This document shows positions 1 through 9,465 of a stretch of DNA of 36,940 nucleotides, one piece after another. The stretch is taken from contig JAUXTZ010000386.1 of the NCBI GenBank assembly GCA_030681095.1, positions 1 through 36,940 on the forward strand. Direction: 5' to 3'. Source of the stretch: Burkholderiales bacterium. Its GTDB lineage: Bacteria; Pseudomonadota; Gammaproteobacteria; Burkholderiales; Thiobacteraceae. The stretch's first letter is position 1, and each line of letters begins with the position of its first letter. The position numbers and the translations under genes are program-made. The notes under the pieces are model-generated. The model had not been told where the DNA came from. It ran no database searches and saw only the letters and a list, made by a program, of their open reading frames with translations.

Positions 1-1
1 C

Positions 2-259
2 GCGGAAATACTCTTGCCAGTGGAAATCAAAAAAGTACTGGTCGTCAGCCATGCCTGGCACATGCCGCGTGCGCGCTATGCGTTCGAAAAAGTGGGCATG
101 ATTTTTTTGCCGGCGCCTACCCGGTTCGCCAACCCGCCGCCACAAAACGACACCGGTTACAGCTTATTCGACTTCATCCCGAACGCGCGAGCGCTGGAGA
201 AGAGTTACTTCGCGCTGCATGAACTCATCGGCCTCGTGTGGTATCGTTTAACGCTTTAA
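2..259 (+). CDS. DUF218/YdcF-like family protein, C-terminal part (gene starts before the window)
   Basis: Frame open from base 2; motif VLVVSHAWHMPRARYAFEKVGM is typical of the DUF218 C-terminal half. Confidence 0.7.
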   Translation, partial: AEILLPVEIKKVLVVSHAWHMPRARYAFEKVGMIFLPAPTRFANPPPQNDTGYSLFDFIPNARALEKSYFALHELIGLVWYRLTL

Positions 260-276
260 ATCTTGGGACAAGAAGC

Positions 277-693
277 ATGAAAGCACGCATCAAGTGGGTA
301 GAAGGCGCCAGCTTTTTAGGTGAGACCGAAAGCGGCCATGCGGTATTGATGGATGGCCCGCCCGATGGCGGTGGACGCAACCTGGGCCCGCGCCCGATGG
401 AAATGCTGCTGATCGGCACCGGCGGTTGCACCGCCTACGACGTGGTCGCCATCCTGAAAAAGCAGCGCCAGCAGATCAGCGATTGCGTGGCCGAAATTCA
501 CGCCGAACGCGCCGACACTGACCCCAAGGTATTCACTAAAATTCACATCCACTTTATCGTCAGCGGTAAGGATCTCAAGTCAGAACAGGTCGAGCGCGCG
601 ATCAATCTCTCGGCGGAAAAATATTGCTCGGCTTCGATCATGCTAGGGAAGACCGCCGTGATTACGCATGACTTTGAGATTCAGGAAAGCTGA
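277..693 (+). CDS. OsmC family protein
   Basis: MKARIKWVEGASFLGETESGHAVLMDGPPDGGG...GPRPMEMLLIGTGGCTAYDVVAILKKQRQ; internal ATG at 277 preferred over the ORF-track start at 238. Confidence 0.85.
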   Translation: MKARIKWVEGASFLGETESGHAVLMDGPPDGGGRNLGPRPMEMLLIGTGGCTAYDVVAILKKQRQQISDCVAEIHAERADTDPKVFTKIHIHFIVSGKDLKSEQVERAINLSAEKYCSASIMLGKTAVITHDFEIQES

Positions 694-702
694 TCAGACG
701 GA

Positions 703-1017
703 CTATTCACAGCGCACATTAAAGCGAAGGTTGCGCTCGACAATATCAAACAAGCGATCGATATTCGGATGTTTGCCCGGCTGCAGCCGCGCATCATTCG
801 TGTGCTCGGCAAACAACGCCAGCGCCTCTTGCGCTGCTTCAACGCCGATTGCGCCGCATTTCTTGGCGACATGGTGATAGACCCGAAACGAGCCCTGCGT
901 GCCGGGCGCATTTTCAAATACTGCCAAGGTTTGGCCGTCCGACCCAAGCAAGCTTAATCGTTGCAAGCCATCGACTGGTGCGAGTTGCTGAAGATTTTGA
1001 GAAAAACTCGGCATCAC
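703..1017 (-). CDS. small conserved-looking hypothetical protein next to coq7
   Basis: 104-aa ORF ending one base before the coq7 stop-side boundary; same strand as coq7; no family recognised. Confidence 0.5.
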   Translation of the reverse strand: MMPSFSQNLQQLAPVDGLQRLSLLGSDGQTLAVFENAPGTQGSFRVYHHVAKKCGAIGVEAAQEALALFAEHTNDARLQPGKHPNIDRLFDIVERNLRFNVRCE

Positions 1018-1641
1018 TCAAACCCAATACGCAGTCTTGGTCATCAGTTTCGAGCTCAGCTTCATCCCCAGTTTGACGGGCAAGGGCAACTCGGCGCCGC
1101 CGTGTTCCAACGCCGTCGTCGCGTGGCGCGCCTCGTCTTGCTTCATTTGCTCGACAATCGCCCGGCTCTTGGCATCTTGCACCGGCAAGCGCTCTAGATG
1201 CCGCGCGAGATGAGCCTCCACTTGATGCTCGGTCTCCGCCAGAAAACCTAGATTCCATTTATCGCCCAACACGCCCGCGAATGCACCGATCGCCAGCGAG
1301 CCGGTGTACAAGAGCGGATTGAGATAGCTTGTATGCGAACCCAATTCGCGAATACGCGTCTCGCACCAACTCAGGTGTTCGGTTTCCTCTTGTGCCGCCT
1401 GTTCCAGCGCGGCCTTCGCCGCCGGGTTGCGCGCCGTAAGCGCCTGGCCTTGATAAAGCGCCTGGGCGCAAATCTCGCCGCTGTGGTTTACGCGCATCAG
1501 TGCTGCTGCCAAGCGCTTCTCAGGCTCACTCAATATCGCTTCGTCCACCTGCTTCCCTGGCAAGGGGCGCACCGTTCCCGCTGGCGCGAACAAGGTGCGC
1601 AAGCCTTTATCAAATTCAACAATTAAACGATCCAGCATCAT
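1018..1641 (-). CDS. coq7: Demethoxyubiquinone hydroxylase (Coq7 family)
   Basis: [29 protein letters not shown] and [28 protein letters not shown]: di-iron carboxylate motifs of Coq7. Confidence 0.95.
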   Translation of the reverse strand: MMLDRLIVEFDKGLRTLFAPAGTVRPLPGKQVDEAILSEPEKRLAAALMRVNHSGEICAQALYQGQALTARNPAAKAALEQAAQEETEHLSWCETRIRELGSHTSYLNPLLYTGSLAIGAFAGVLGDKWNLGFLAETEHQVEAHLARHLERLPVQDAKSRAIVEQMKQDEARHATTALEHGGAELPLPVKLGMKLSSKLMTKTAYWV

Positions 1642-1684
1642 CGATTCCCTTATGCTTTGCCCAATTCACAGCATACCATCCAGG

Positions 1685-3655
1685 CTAAGCCGCATGTTCT
1701 GCACACCACTTCGCCCACATCCATCGATAGGCTCTTTCGATCTGGCGGGTACGGCCCTTCTCATCGCACAAGGGAGAGTTGGCCACACGCTCACGTAGGC
1801 CGGCACGTAGCGATTCAAGATGATCCAAATTTTGCGCCAAGCCTTGGGCGATCGTTACGTATTCCTCCTCATCGTGAGCGACCAATTCATTGAGCTTCAA
1901 TTTCTTCAGCATCGATCCGCTCCAGCGCGCCACCATATGGTCACCCAGCAGTGTCACAACCGGCACGCCCATCCATAGGGATTCGAAAGTGGTGGTGGAA
2001 CCGGTGAAAGGAAAGGTATCCAGTGCAATGTCGATGCCTGCGTAACGTGCCAGATGCTGCTCACCCGAGTCCGATGCGCTTACCAAATCAAGGCGCTGCG
2101 CTTCGATACCATGGGTCAGGAAAAGATCCAAGAAACGCCGGCGCAGGCTTTCATTTCCAAAGATGTTTTGATACTTAATTGTCAGCCGCGAATCCGGCAC
2201 GGCATGCAGCACCCGCGACCACAACGCCATCACTTTTTCATTTACCTTCGACGGGTTATTGAAGCTGCCGAAAGTGATATAGCCCTTCTCCCGCGCTGGC
2301 GGTAAACCTACGCCCGGCATATTGATCGACGGCGGATGCACGTAGAACGTCGGTAAATGAAACAAGCGCTCCGTAAATGGCTCTTTCGTTTCACGGGGGC
2401 TTAAGCCGTGATCGGTAATCAGATAGTCCATGGCCTTCAGTCCGCTGGTGACGGGGTCATGGAAACTGACTTGTACCGGGGCTGCCCGGCAAGCCGCGAT
2501 CAAGGGCCGGTTGTCGTCAAAACGACCAGCCAACAACACCAGGATGTCGATCTCGTCGCGCCGGATCATCTCCGCCGCATCCTGATCAGATACTCCGACA
2601 ATAGACCGCCAAGCCGTTACCGTGCTCTTAAACCATTCCGTGACGCTATCCGGCCGCAACACATTCCCGTACAGATAAATCTCAAATTTGCTCCGATCAT
2701 GACACCCGATCAAAGGCAAAATATTCCGCCCCACCGGGTGATAGCGAAAATCTGAGGACACATAGCCAATGCGCAGTTTTCTGCGTGGGTCGCGGGTATT
2801 AGGAAAGTAACGATCAATCTCGTGCAAGCCAGCACTCATCCGCACTGCAAAACTGTTTAGTTTTTCGTATAGCACCTCTGGCGTGGTTTCAGGGTGATAC
2901 AACCAGACCGCGAGATAATCCCGGTTGGTATCCAAGGAGTCTGGCTTGATTTCCAGAGCCCGGCGATAGCTGGCAACGGCCTCATCGAGTTGACCGAGGC
3001 TGGCCAACGCCACACCCAGGTTGCGGTGCGCCTCTTCGTAATCAGATTTGATCTTTAGCGCGCGGTGGTAACAGGCGACTGCATCGTCTTGCCGCCTGAG
3101 CTCTTGAAAAGCTATACCCAGGTTGTTGTATCCTTCAACATAATCGGGCTTGATCTTCAGCGCGCGGTGGTAACTGTCCACTGCAGCATCGAGTTGACCA
3201 ATATCCTGCAAGGCAGTGCCAAGGCTATTCCATACCTCGGCATTATCAGGATCGATCTTAAGCGCTCGGCGATAGCTTGCCACCGCGCTGTCGAATTGCT
3301 TGAGGTCTTGCAAGACAAGGCCCAGATTGTTTTGCGCTTCGGCATCATCAGGCAACAGTTCTGCTGCTTTTTTCAAAGCGCATAACGCATCTTTACCTTG
3401 CATCTGTAAGGAGGCGCACAAAAGCTTCCAGCTTATTCCAGATTTTGGAAATTTACCTAGCAACAAACTCGCTTGAACTTCCAACTCCGCATAACGCCCC
3501 GCGTGAAACAAGGCAACCAGTCGATCGAGTTCAATTGAGGATGGCGCAGGAGAGGCGAATGAAGGAGACATCGGTGTGCTCGAAGCCTTGCCGCAACACC
3601 GCTTAAGTTTTTTACCGCTGCCGCAAGGGCATGGCTCATTGCGTGACACATTCAT
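1685..3655 (-). CDS. SEC-C motif + TPR + SPINDLY/OGT-like glycosyltransferase (GT41-like)
   Basis: N-term MNVSRNEPCPCGSGKKLKRCCGK; TPR repeats (NNLGLVLQDLKQFDSAVASYRRALKIDPDNAE); C-term LRIGYVSSDFRYHPVGRN...DTFPFTGSTTTFESLWMGVPVVTLLGD. Confidence 0.9.
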   Translation of the reverse strand: MNVSRNEPCPCGSGKKLKRCCGKASSTPMSPSFASPAPSSIELDRLVALFHAGRYAELEVQASLLLGKFPKSGISWKLLCASLQMQGKDALCALKKAAELLPDDAEAQNNLGLVLQDLKQFDSAVASYRRALKIDPDNAEVWNSLGTALQDIGQLDAAVDSYHRALKIKPDYVEGYNNLGIAFQELRRQDDAVACYHRALKIKSDYEEAHRNLGVALASLGQLDEAVASYRRALEIKPDSLDTNRDYLAVWLYHPETTPEVLYEKLNSFAVRMSAGLHEIDRYFPNTRDPRRKLRIGYVSSDFRYHPVGRNILPLIGCHDRSKFEIYLYGNVLRPDSVTEWFKSTVTAWRSIVGVSDQDAAEMIRRDEIDILVLLAGRFDDNRPLIAACRAAPVQVSFHDPVTSGLKAMDYLITDHGLSPRETKEPFTERLFHLPTFYVHPPSINMPGVGLPPAREKGYITFGSFNNPSKVNEKVMALWSRVLHAVPDSRLTIKYQNIFGNESLRRRFLDLFLTHGIEAQRLDLVSASDSGEQHLARYAGIDIALDTFPFTGSTTTFESLWMGVPVVTLLGDHMVARWSGSMLKKLKLNELVAHDEEEYVTIAQGLAQNLDHLESLRAGLRERVANSPLCDEKGRTRQIERAYRWMWAKWCAEHAA

Positions 3656-3677
3656 AAATTATTTTATCAAACCGTGA

Positions 3678-5921
3678 TTAGCGTTTTTGGCACCAGAATT
3701 GATACATCCCCGCAAAGGTCAGCGGGTTTTTAAGCTCAAACTGATGCCAGCTCTGTAGATCGGTGCCGCGTGGGTCGGCGGGATTAAAGCGCGAATAAGC
3801 TTCGAGCGTCCAGGGATCGGCCTCCATGGCCAGAAAGTCCAAGCCCAACTCATCCAGAGAGGACGCGAGTTGCAAGAGCGTGAACTGATGTTCCTGCACA
3901 TGAAACAACAGATCACGACAATTCGATAGACTGTAAAAATCCCGGCCAAGCAGCGCTGCTTCCGCTAGTGCTGATCCTTCCGGGGCACACAGCACCTGCT
4001 GTCTGAAAGTCCTGATCGATGCCGCATCGTTTCCCAGCTCGGCCTGCTTAATATAATCCCGCGCAAAATTCAGTTTAGCCCGTGCGATTTGGCTATACAG
4101 CGCGATATGCATCAGGCCGCCCGGCATCAGCAAGGAAGCGAGGGCGCGCCATCCGGCAAGTGGATTTTCCAAATGATGCAACACGCCGATGGATTCGATG
4201 ATATGGAATCGTTTTTCCAACTGGCCAAGCGCTAGGATGTCCGCCTGGAAGTACTCAACATTCTCGATGTGCAACTCAGTGGTTTTTCGTGCGGCATACG
4301 CCAGGCTGGCCAGGCTCAAGTCGATGGCGGTGATGTGGGATGCTTGAAACTTCCGCGCGGTCTGAATCGAATGCCGACCTGTGCCGCAGCCCGCGATCAA
4401 TATCTGCATCGGCTGATTGAGGCAACTTGGGATATTGCCGTCGGTAAATAGCCTTCCCAGGCTCACCGCAGGGAGAATCGAATCCACCGGCGACAACGAC
4501 TGCCAACGCGGATAAGGGTTCTCTTCATACTGCTGCCTGACCTCCGCGGAGACACCCGCCGCGATAGGCGTTAGCGACTTGATCCCCGCTTTGATCCGCT
4601 GCTCCTCCCAATACTCTGTGTACTCAATCTTTATAATTTGCTTTAAATAGGCACTGGCAATCACCTCTGAAATCATGTCCTCCGACTTTTCGCGGAGTAC
4701 TGCATGCAAGGGCCGATACAAGGAAATCATCCAGATACGCAGCACAAGCGCAGGACTGATGACGCTGCCAGAATATTCATTCCACATTGCCTTAACTTCA
4801 CCCAATAACGGCACCAGCAACTGCTCTTCCGTTTCCGTACTGCTCCACAAGTGTTCATTGTTGAAACACTGTCGTGACAGACCGAATAAAATCAACTCGA
4901 TGCTGGCTGGAATGCCCGCGTTAAATGCCCCTCTATGCGCCAACAGGAAACGCAACAGTCTCGCTCTAAAACCAGTTGTTGCAAGCTCCAGCCGCGCGTC
5001 TTCCAGCAAACTTTGCGCAAGTACGCCTTCGAAATAGAGGCGGTGCTCTGTTGCGAATTCTCGTAGGGCCTCCAGATGCGTCTCACAGCTTTGGCTGTCA
5101 TCACTCAATACGGTTTCAAGCTGATTCAAAAAGCCATCGCGCGCCTTGAACACCGAAGCTGCAAATGAAGCCAGATCCTGCAAATAGACATGACGCCAAG
5201 TAAAAGCACGCTGAAGGATTGCAAAGTGAGCCGCAGAGGGCGAATCAAAGGTCGCCTTACGGCAGATCTCGACCACTCGTTGCTGCGTGGGCAAATGGTC
5301 GGGGGCAATGGACAAGCATGCATCATAAGCCGCCAGCGCTTCGTCATAGCGCTCCAAACCAAGCAGCGCTTCGCTGTAGCGAATATTTGCTTCTAGATCG
5401 TAGCGCTTAAGATTGAGCGCCTGTTCAGCCGCATGGAGCGCCTCTTCATGGCGCCCCAACATCCCCAGCAGCACACTACGTTGAATATGGGTGGCCAGCG
5501 CTTGTGGATTTTTGCACACAGCCTGGTCCAAAGCCGCTAAGGCCAATTCAGGCTGCCCCATGAGTCCAAATGAAACGCCCATGTTGACGAGCACCGTCGC
5601 GGGATCGGACGCATCGCCCAAGGCAAGCTTAAAAGCGTCGATCGCCTTCTGGTAGCGACCTGTGTGCGCCAACAACAGCCCTTTCTCATTCTGCGCAAAT
5701 GCGTTTTGCGGGCTTAGTTTGGTGGCGCTTTCCAATGCGGCAATTGCCGCGTCCACCAAGCCCAATTCTTTATTGGTCATGCCCAGCATCAACCATGCCT
5801 CGGCATTGATCTTGTCTGCCTTGCAAATTTGTTCGCACACGGTCTTGGCCTCGGACAACTGCCGGTTTTCAAACAATACGCGGGCTTGTTTTAGTTTGGA
5901 TCGGGAGCGGATATTTTGCAT
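3678..5921 (-). CDS. TPR-repeat protein with C-terminal class I SAM methyltransferase domain
   Basis: N-terminal TPRs; QMQILIAGCGTGRHSIQTARKFQASHITAIDLSLASLAYA and IIESIGVLHHLENPLAGWRAL. Confidence 0.88.
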   Translation of the reverse strand: MQNIRSRSKLKQARVLFENRQLSEAKTVCEQICKADKINAEAWLMLGMTNKELGLVDAAIAALESATKLSPQNAFAQNEKGLLLAHTGRYQKAIDAFKLALGDASDPATVLVNMGVSFGLMGQPELALAALDQAVCKNPQALATHIQRSVLLGMLGRHEEALHAAEQALNLKRYDLEANIRYSEALLGLERYDEALAAYDACLSIAPDHLPTQQRVVEICRKATFDSPSAAHFAILQRAFTWRHVYLQDLASFAASVFKARDGFLNQLETVLSDDSQSCETHLEALREFATEHRLYFEGVLAQSLLEDARLELATTGFRARLLRFLLAHRGAFNAGIPASIELILFGLSRQCFNNEHLWSSTETEEQLLVPLLGEVKAMWNEYSGSVISPALVLRIWMISLYRPLHAVLREKSEDMISEVIASAYLKQIIKIEYTEYWEEQRIKAGIKSLTPIAAGVSAEVRQQYEENPYPRWQSLSPVDSILPAVSLGRLFTDGNIPSCLNQPMQILIAGCGTGRHSIQTARKFQASHITAIDLSLASLAYAARKTTELHIENVEYFQADILALGQLEKRFHIIESIGVLHHLENPLAGWRALASLLMPGGLMHIALYSQIARAKLNFARDYIKQAELGNDAASIRTFRQQVLCAPEGSALAEAALLGRDFYSLSNCRDLLFHVQEHQFTLLQLASSLDELGLDFLAMEADPWTLEAYSRFNPADPRGTDLQSWHQFELKNPLTFAGMYQFWCQKR

Positions 5922-6053
5922 ACACGCAATGATAACGCCAGATGAGATGTGCCGAGCAGTGCAAGACTAATTGTCTGGCTAGCCAAGGCACTCTACAATG
6001 ACACGTTATTGCAACTTTACCGTCCATTTCGGCGCGTACACCAAGAATCAATC

Positions 6054-6565
6054 ATGTTAACCACTGATCAATACCGAGAACTCAACGCCCACCTTCACGA
6101 TACCAATCCGCATTACGGCATCAGCTCGTCAAAGTGGGCGCCTGTGGTGGCCGATCAGGTCGGTACGCGAGATATTCTGGACTATGGATGTGGAAAAGGG
6201 CTGCTCAAAAGCACGCTGGGTTGGCCGATCAGAGAATACGACCCTGCTATTCCAGGCAAGGACACGCCGCCCGAACCAGCAGACTTTGTCACCTGCACCG
6301 ATGTGCTTGAGCATATCGAACCGGAATGCCTTGAGCACGTCCTGAATGACCTGCAGCGTCTCACGCGCAAGATCGCTTTTTTGAACATCGCTACCCGACC
6401 CGCAAAAAAATTCTGGCCGAAGGCCGCAACGCGCATTTAATTCTGCAGCAGTTGCCGTTTTGGTTGCCACTGCTCTGGGATCGATTTACCTTGATGATGG
6501 TGGAGAACAACTCGGACGAATTCACCGCTATCGTTGCATCAAAAGAATGGAACCCTTGGGACTAG
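6054..6565 (+). CDS. class I SAM methyltransferase, frame interrupted at an A7 run (annotated ORF stops at 6440; downstream -1 frame continues to 6565)
   Basis: ILDYGCGKGLLKSTLGWPIREYDPAIPG...FVTCTDVLEHIEPECLEHVLNDL; after the A7 run at 6404-6410 the -1 frame reads KKILAEGRNAHLILQQLPFWLPLLWDRFTLMMVENNSDEFTAIVASKEWNPWD*. Confidence 0.75.
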
Positions 6566-6633
6566 GCCATTCGCGCATTCAAGACTCATCTGCCTGCCCG
6601 TAGAACAAGACAGCCACTTCCAGAAAGACAGAT

Positions 6634-7215
6634 ATGGGCGACATCAATCAACTGATCTACCTGAAAACGCTCGTTCCCGCCGTGGACGGCCCCATATTGG
6701 AAATCGGCAGCAAAGACTACGGAAGCACATCGAGCTTCCGCGACACCTACCGTGGGGTCGAGTATGTCGGCTTGGATATGGAAGCGGGTCCCGGCGTGGA
6801 TGTCGTGGCCGATTTAACCCAGGGCACCGGCGCTTTGCCGTGCGAGCACTTTGCATTGGGCATCTGCTGCTCGGTGCTAGAACATGTCCGCAGGCCCTGG
6901 GTGATGGCTGAGCACATCACCAGTTTGATCAGGCCGGGCGGCACGCTTTATATGTCCGTCCCTTGGGTTTGGCGCTACCACGCTTACCCGGATGACTATT
7001 TTCGTTTCTCGTGGCGGGGAATCGAAGAACTGTTCCCGGCATTCACTTGGGACCATATCTGTTACTCCACCAATGTGCCCGAAGAAATCATTCCCATCCC
7101 GCTGGACCAGCCGGGCGTGGACAACCAGATGGCCTTGATGGCCGACACGCCGGGCGGCAAGCGTAAATATCTGCCCTACCTCATGGTCAACATGCTGGAC
7201 ACGAAATCGCGCTAA
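6634..7215 (+). CDS. class I SAM methyltransferase-like protein
   Basis: PILEIGSKDYGSTSSFRDTYRGVEYVGLDMEAGPGVDVVADL...CCSVLEHVRRPWVMAEHITSLIRPGGTLYMSVPW. Confidence 0.8.
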   Translation: MGDINQLIYLKTLVPAVDGPILEIGSKDYGSTSSFRDTYRGVEYVGLDMEAGPGVDVVADLTQGTGALPCEHFALGICCSVLEHVRRPWVMAEHITSLIRPGGTLYMSVPWVWRYHAYPDDYFRFSWRGIEELFPAFTWDHICYSTNVPEEIIPIPLDQPGVDNQMALMADTPGGKRKYLPYLMVNMLDTKSR

Positions 7216-7246
7216 GCCGCCGCCCAGAAAATCGGAGATACCTGCA

Positions 7247-7888
7247 ATGAAAAATCCTGACGCCAGCTGGGACAGCTATTTTTCCTGGTTTCACGACAGC
7301 GATGTCTGGAAAAACATGCACTACCACGGCATCCGCACGCTCAAGCTACCGTCCGACATGTGGAACTACCAGGAAATCATTTTTGAGCGCGGCATCACCC
7401 ATGTCGTCGAAACCGGCACCCGCCACGGCGGCTCCGCCCTTTTTTTCGCGAACACACTCGCCGCCCGCCAGTCTCCCGGCTTCGTCGTGACCGTGGATGT
7501 GGACCCGAATTCGAACCATGTTCGGCAACATGAAAAAATCAAATTCCTGATCGGGGACAGCGGTTCAAGGGAAATGGCCAAAACCATTTTCTCCCACTTG
7601 CCCGAGGCGCGCGGCCCCCTGTTCATGATCCTTGATTCGGACCATAGCCGAACGCATGTCTATCGGGAACTGGAAGCGCTCGTCCCTTTTCTCAGAGCGG
7701 GCGACTATCTCATCGTGGAAGTTTCATGCGTGAATGGTCATCCGGTGCGCCCGGCGTTTGGCCCCGGGCCCTGGGAAGCGGTCCATGAATTCATCGAACT
7801 GAATCCGGGTATGCTCATACCGGACAAACAGCGCGAAAGAAAATTTGGCGCCACCGCCGCGCCGGATGGATACTACGTCAAGGCCTGA
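7247..7888 (+). CDS. cephalosporin hydroxylase/CmcI-like family protein (probable SAM-dependent enzyme of glycan or lipid tailoring)
   Basis: HYHGIRTLKLPSDMWNYQEIIFERGITHVVETGTRHGGSALFFAN...FMILDSDHSRTHVYRELEALVPFLRAGDYLIVE. Confidence 0.8.
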   Translation: MKNPDASWDSYFSWFHDSDVWKNMHYHGIRTLKLPSDMWNYQEIIFERGITHVVETGTRHGGSALFFANTLAARQSPGFVVTVDVDPNSNHVRQHEKIKFLIGDSGSREMAKTIFSHLPEARGPLFMILDSDHSRTHVYRELEALVPFLRAGDYLIVEVSCVNGHPVRPAFGPGPWEAVHEFIELNPGMLIPDKQRERKFGATAAPDGYYVKA

Positions 7889-7934
7889 TGTCCATTCGGA
7901 CACAGCCGCATCGGAATTACAGCAGGCAAGCCTG

Positions 7935-8456
7935 CTAGGCCGCTGGCTTGATGCCCGTAATGCGCATGTCTCTCGGCTCGCGCAATTTGAACTGCGCCGG
8001 TTCCTGGCGCAGCTCGCCCAAGCCGGCTTCGAACATCACCTGCGCCAGGCTGCGCGGCGTATAGGCCCAGCGATGCGTCATCAGGGGATCCTGCCAGGAA
8101 GGGTCTCCATAAAAGACCCACATGCTGCGTTGCCCCTCCTGTCCTGGGCCAGCAGTTATATCCGGATTTTGGAGCAGCTCATGGCATGCCGAAATCAGGT
8201 TGGGGCATTCCAGAATCATCTTGCCGCCCGGCTTCAGCACGCGTACCCATTCCTTGAGCACATCAACCACTTCCCAGCGCCAGAAATGCTCGACCACATG
8301 CACGGATAAAATTTCATCGGCGGCATTGTCTTCAAATGCAGTCAGCTTGTGTAGATCGCAAATCACGTCAGGATGTTTCCCCGCGCGGCTTTCGACTACA
8401 TCCACGTTGACGTACCCAGGGAGAATCTTGTCTCCGCATCCCAAGTTAAGCTTCAA
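7935..8456 (-). CDS. class I SAM methyltransferase
   Basis: MKLNLGCGDKILPGYVNVDVVESRAGKHPDVICDL...EILSVHVVEHFWRWEVVDVLKEWVRVLKPGGKMILECPN. Confidence 0.85.
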   Translation of the reverse strand: MKLNLGCGDKILPGYVNVDVVESRAGKHPDVICDLHKLTAFEDNAADEILSVHVVEHFWRWEVVDVLKEWVRVLKPGGKMILECPNLISACHELLQNPDITAGPGQEGQRSMWVFYGDPSWQDPLMTHRWAYTPRSLAQVMFEAGLGELRQEPAQFKLREPRDMRITGIKPAA

Positions 8457-9447
8457 TGACTGCCTCCCATTGCTTGCCGATCACTTCCGGCGAATAGTGC
8501 GCCGCCACAAAATCCTGTGCCGCGTGGATGCGCGGAACAATTTCGGATTGATGCGACATGACCCAATCGAGGTTGGCGCAGAAATCATCGCCCAGCGGAA
8601 TCCACTCGGCGAAGGGCTGGTACGCCGGCAAAGCGCTCGCCAGTGCAAAACGCCCGGCCCAAACCGATTCAACCAGCCGGTTCGGGCTTTTAACATCTTT
8701 TTTTTCCATGCCCACACGCGAAGGCAACAACACCATATCCGTCTCGCGCAGCTCTTTCCATACCTGCTCAACCGACCACGGCACGATATATACCTTAACC
8801 CGGTTGCCCACCTGCCGATTGAAGATTCTGCACTCTTCCTCCAAGCCCACCCTGGGTCGCGTGCAAATGCGCACCGAAAGCGCCACCTCCGCCTTGCGGA
8901 CAGCCAGTTGGGACAGCAGCACTTCCAGCGTATCCAGATTCACGGGGTGGCCAAACCAGAGCGCCTCGATCCGCCGCCCCGGCCGCCATTTCCATTCAGC
9001 CACGCCCTTTGGGCCTTCATAAGGATCGCCGATGACGGCCGCTTCGCGGCCTGTCTCATCGCTGATTGCCGCGGCCATCTCCTGCGTGTTCGCCACCAGT
9101 GCGTCAGCGCGCGCAAGCATGGCGCGGTCATGGTCGCCTTTTTGCTTCATATCAAACTTATAGTCGCACAAATCAACGATCACCTTGGCGCCGGCACGCT
9201 GGGCCGCCGCCAAAATCTCCTCGTTTGAGGGCTGATTGCTCTTGGAAAATATGATGACATCCGCGTTCATTGCTGCCGACATCGCCGCTTCGGGCTGCTC
9301 AGCGCTGACAATGGATTGAGAATATCCGCGCGCTTCCAACCATCGCGCAGGGATCAACACCCGATAGCGCGTGCTTGCGAAAGGAGAATAAAAAACATCG
9401 CCACGCTTTTCCAGCGTGGAGAAGGTAATCCAGCAGATACGTCGCAT
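8446..9447 (-). CDS. glycosyltransferase (GT-B, GT4-like)
   Basis: MRRICWITFSTLEKRGDVFYSPFASTRYRVLIPARWLEARGYS...LLPSRVGMEKKDVKSPNRLVESVWAGRFALASALPAYQPFAEW. Confidence 0.7.
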   Translation of the reverse strand: MRRICWITFSTLEKRGDVFYSPFASTRYRVLIPARWLEARGYSQSIVSAEQPEAAMSAAMNADVIIFSKSNQPSNEEILAAAQRAGAKVIVDLCDYKFDMKQKGDHDRAMLARADALVANTQEMAAAISDETGREAAVIGDPYEGPKGVAEWKWRPGRRIEALWFGHPVNLDTLEVLLSQLAVRKAEVALSVRICTRPRVGLEEECRIFNRQVGNRVKVYIVPWSVEQVWKELRETDMVLLPSRVGMEKKDVKSPNRLVESVWAGRFALASALPAYQPFAEWIPLGDDFCANLDWVMSHQSEIVPRIHAAQDFVAAHYSPEVIGKQWEAVIEA

Positions 9448-9465
9448 CGTGCTTACCTTAAAACA

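Noticed and set aside
7921-7936. agcaggc-aa-gcctgct hairpin between convergent genes as a terminator
   Set aside because: Perfect 7-bp stem but no U-run on either strand and it overlaps the minus-strand stop codon; too weak to call.
8122-9228. 368-aa plus-strand ORF
   Set aside because: Antisense to the methyltransferase (7935-8456) and glycosyltransferase (8446-9447) genes; no recognisable domain.
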